This document shows, piece after piece, positions 62,030 to 64,000 of a stretch of DNA of 64,000 nt. This DNA comes from Isoetes taiwanensis (lineage: Eukaryota; Streptophyta; Lycopodiopsida; Isoetales; Isoetaceae). The position numbers were made by a program, and so were the translations under genes. A model generated the notes under the pieces. That model was not told the origin of the DNA. It did no database searches and saw only the letters and a list, made by a program, of their open reading frames with translations. The stretch spans positions 10,210,406-10,274,405 of the forward strand of contig JAJEKV010000010.1 in NCBI GenBank assembly GCA_021234155.1. Reading direction: 5' to 3'. How positions within the stretch are numbered: the first letter of the stretch is position 1; each line of letters begins with the position of its first letter.

Positions 62030-63450
62030 ATTGCCTGAGCTCACGCCAAGGTCAGTTTGAGCCCAGGTGGTTAGCTGCCAGCCAAGGTGCATGTTGGAGT
62101 CCAGACGGATACTGCCTGCCCATCCTGGCATGCTGGAGCCCAGGTGCATGGCCTGAGCCCATCCTTGGCACTGCCTGAGTTCCAGTGGCATGTCAGAGCC
62201 CCGCATTTATTGCCTGGAGCCTCAACCCTCAAGTACGCCGAGCTCAGGTGGCAATGCTGGACAAGGGCATGCCGGGAGCCAAGCGGTGGCATGCTCTGAG
62301 CCCAGGGTGGCCTGTCTTGCTTCCATCCTGGCATGCTTGAGCTCAATCTTGGCATGTTTGAGACCATACGTTGTATTAACATGTGGCATGTTTGAGCCCA
62401 TGGCATGTTGAGCCCTGGTATGCGGTTTGAGCCATCTTGAGATGTTTGAGCCACATTGGCATGTTGTTTTAGTGGCATGTTTGGGCCTATGTGGCATGTT
62501 TGAGCCACCTGCATATTTGAACCTAGGTGGTGTTGGCTCAGGGGTGGCATGTTGGAGTCTGTGGCAGCTGTTGGAGCCTAGGTGTCATGTTTGAGCCACC
62601 TTGGCATGTTGGTTTCAGGGTGGCATGCTTCTTGAGCCACCTGCATAGTTATTTCCAGGCGGCATGTTGGTGCCCTCGCGTCACGTTTGAGCACCTTACA
62701 TGTTTGAGCCCAGGTGGCATGTTGAGCCTTTAGTATACTTGAGCCACTCGACATGTTTGAACCACCTTGGCATGTTGGAGTCTATTTGGCATGTTGGAGC
62801 CTGTAGCTGGGGTTTGAGCCTTGGCATGTTTGGCTCAGGGTGGCATGCCCAATCTAGGTGGCATAAGCCTGAGACTAGGGTGTTTGGAGACTAGGTGGGC
62901 ACCACGCAGTTCAACAACATGCAACCTAGGTTCAAATACGCCAAGGTGGCCCCAACACGCCACCCAGTAACCAACATGCCACCTAGGGCCTGAAACACGC
63001 CACTTGGCTCACCACGCCAAGGTGGCTCAAATATGCAATCATGGGGTCTAACATGCCAAGCTGGGCCCTCAAACATGTGGTCCAACACGCCAAGGTGGTC
63101 TCAGCACGCCAAGGTGGTCTTCTTTATACGCCAATTTGTAACTGGCTACGACAAGGTACTAAACATGCCACGCAGCTCCAACATGCCACCTAGGTTCCAA
63201 CATGCCAAGGTGGCTCAAACATGCCACGTGGATCTATCATTACGCCACGTATTCTAACATGCCACGCGGGCTCTAACATGCCAAGGCGTGCCTCAAACAT
63301 GCCAATTTGAGCCTAATATGCCACCTGGCTCAAACATGTCAATGGCTCCATGCCACTTAGGTTCCAACATTACCTAGGTTCCAACACAAAGGTGGCCTGC
63401 ATGCCACCTAGGGCTCAAGTATAATACGCCACCTAGGGCACTCCAAGTGG
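62030..63450. repeat. Inverted minisatellite (two arms in opposite orientation)
   Basis: The left arm (about 62030-62890) is made of units like GGTGGCATGTTTGAGCC and GGCATGTTGGAGCC. The right arm (about 62930-63450) is made of the reverse complement, GGCTCAAACATGCCACC and CCAACATGCCACCTAGG. The switch lies near 62890-62930. Units are 17-30 bp and diverged. Overall this is a foldback structure of about 1.4 kb. Open frames here are repeat artefacts. Confidence 0.85.
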
Positions 63451-64000
63451 TGACATGGCATGTCAAGTAAGCAAGGCCAAGTTTGACTAGGTCAAAATGA
63501 AAAGATGTCCATCCTTTGGTCTCTTTCATCGTGATGTTGGTAAATTCGCGATATGTATGATGGTGGTGACGTGACTAGGACTTTTATGCAAGAAATATGA
63601 TAACCTTGAAATTCTTTTGTAGAGGGAGCTCGGGCAAGTGATAGAACAGAAGGATCTTGAGAACTCCGCCAAGCCCTTCCAAAGGAAGGGGAGTCTCGAT
63701 CGAAGATGTTGCTAGGGATTCGACCCCATCTCCGGCATGGTCCCCAAAGCTACGCTACACAGAGAACTCATGCAAAGTTTCGGATGTGTGAGTCTCCGCC
63801 TTGACGCTGAGATGTAAACCCCAGCAAACCCTAGGGTTTGATAGGGTTTCAGCATTCGGATGTCTGGCGACCCGCAGGGCCTGTGATCCGACGCGGGAAT
63901 ACCTGCAGTGGCCGGGATTACCCTATGCACCGGGAGACAGAGCTGGGCCTCTTGGGCATCGGAGACTCCCTTCAGCCCCTTTCCGCTGAAGGGGAGTTCT
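63451..64000. other. GC-richer end of the window, unassigned
   Basis: No gene recognised. AAGGGGAG occurs at 63685 and near the window end (63990). It may be the edge of another element outside the window. Confidence 0.3.

Noticed and set aside
62021-63257. Several frames in the foldback minisatellite
   Set aside because: Repeat-derived, frames break between units and the peptides are repeats of HVGPNMP-like strings.
1-64000. CRISPR array, rRNA or prokaryotic operon
   Set aside because: Nothing of the kind is present; repeats are minisatellites or transposon ends and the gene structure is eukaryotic with GT-AG introns.

Overview
This 64 kb window looks like the repeat-dense nuclear genome of a land plant. 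The support is plant-type: initiator-Met primer-binding sites in LTR elements, a CACTA terminus, Helitrons that carry fragments of plant genes (GDSL esterase, mTERF, DCAF13/SOF1), an LWD/TTG1-like WD40 exon, a plastid-type FAD/NAD(P) oxidoreductase gene and a PPR fragment. The species cannot be named from sequence alone. A seed-free plant such as a fern is my guess, not a result. Almost everything is transposon, much of it nested.

Layout. 1-9.1 kb: a LINE reverse transcriptase (LINE-A) split by a Helitron (179-3052), followed by a second decayed LINE (LINE-B, about 3.56-8.32 kb) with copies of its 3' end behind it and an isolated Helitron 3' terminus (9089-9116). 9.1-17 kb: non-coding repeats, an LWD-like gene fragment (10.84 kb, minus), a large repeat unit with a GGAATCT-rich minisatellite (12.6-15 kb), a copia fragment, an (AGAAT)n array and a Tourist-like MITE. 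17.37-18.41 kb: the best candidate host gene, a five-exon minus-strand oxidoreductase. 18.6-22.8 kb: tandem repeats and a second copy of the 12.6-15 kb unit, which gained a MITE. 24.7-29.3 kb: two arrays of CGTCAGA-type subterminal repeats, the right one ending in a CACTA terminus. 30.4-31.3 kb: a transposase-like fragment. About 32-34.9 kb: the 5' part of a minus-strand Helitron carrying DCAF13/SOF1 pieces. 35.3-40.0 kb: a decayed DNA transposon with a DUF7869-type transposase and an adjacent coiled-coil/zinc-finger gene.

The most striking part is 40.57-58.57 kb. A 1650 bp LTR (TGTGACG...CGTCACA) is followed at once by a plant tRNA-iMet primer-binding site, and then by an intact 373-codon ORF that is a histone H3 variant. 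It has an H3-like N-terminal tail, a 240-residue linker, and a complete, gap-free H3 core at the C terminus. Removing two later Helitron insertions (43994-51695 and 51760-55139) leaves this ORF about 0.78 kb upstream of a second intact 504-codon ORF of unknown function, which lies just before a Ty3-type gag. The parsimonious reading is one LTR retrotransposon with two accessory genes between the primer-binding site and gag, one of them a retroelement-borne histone H3. The first Helitron carries an mTERF pseudogene and was itself hit by a young non-autonomous LTR element with identical 181 bp LTRs and a captured PPR-like segment.

58.6-64 kb holds no recognisable gene: AT-rich repeats, a purine-rich tandem repeat and a 1.4 kb minisatellite whose two halves are in opposite orientation.
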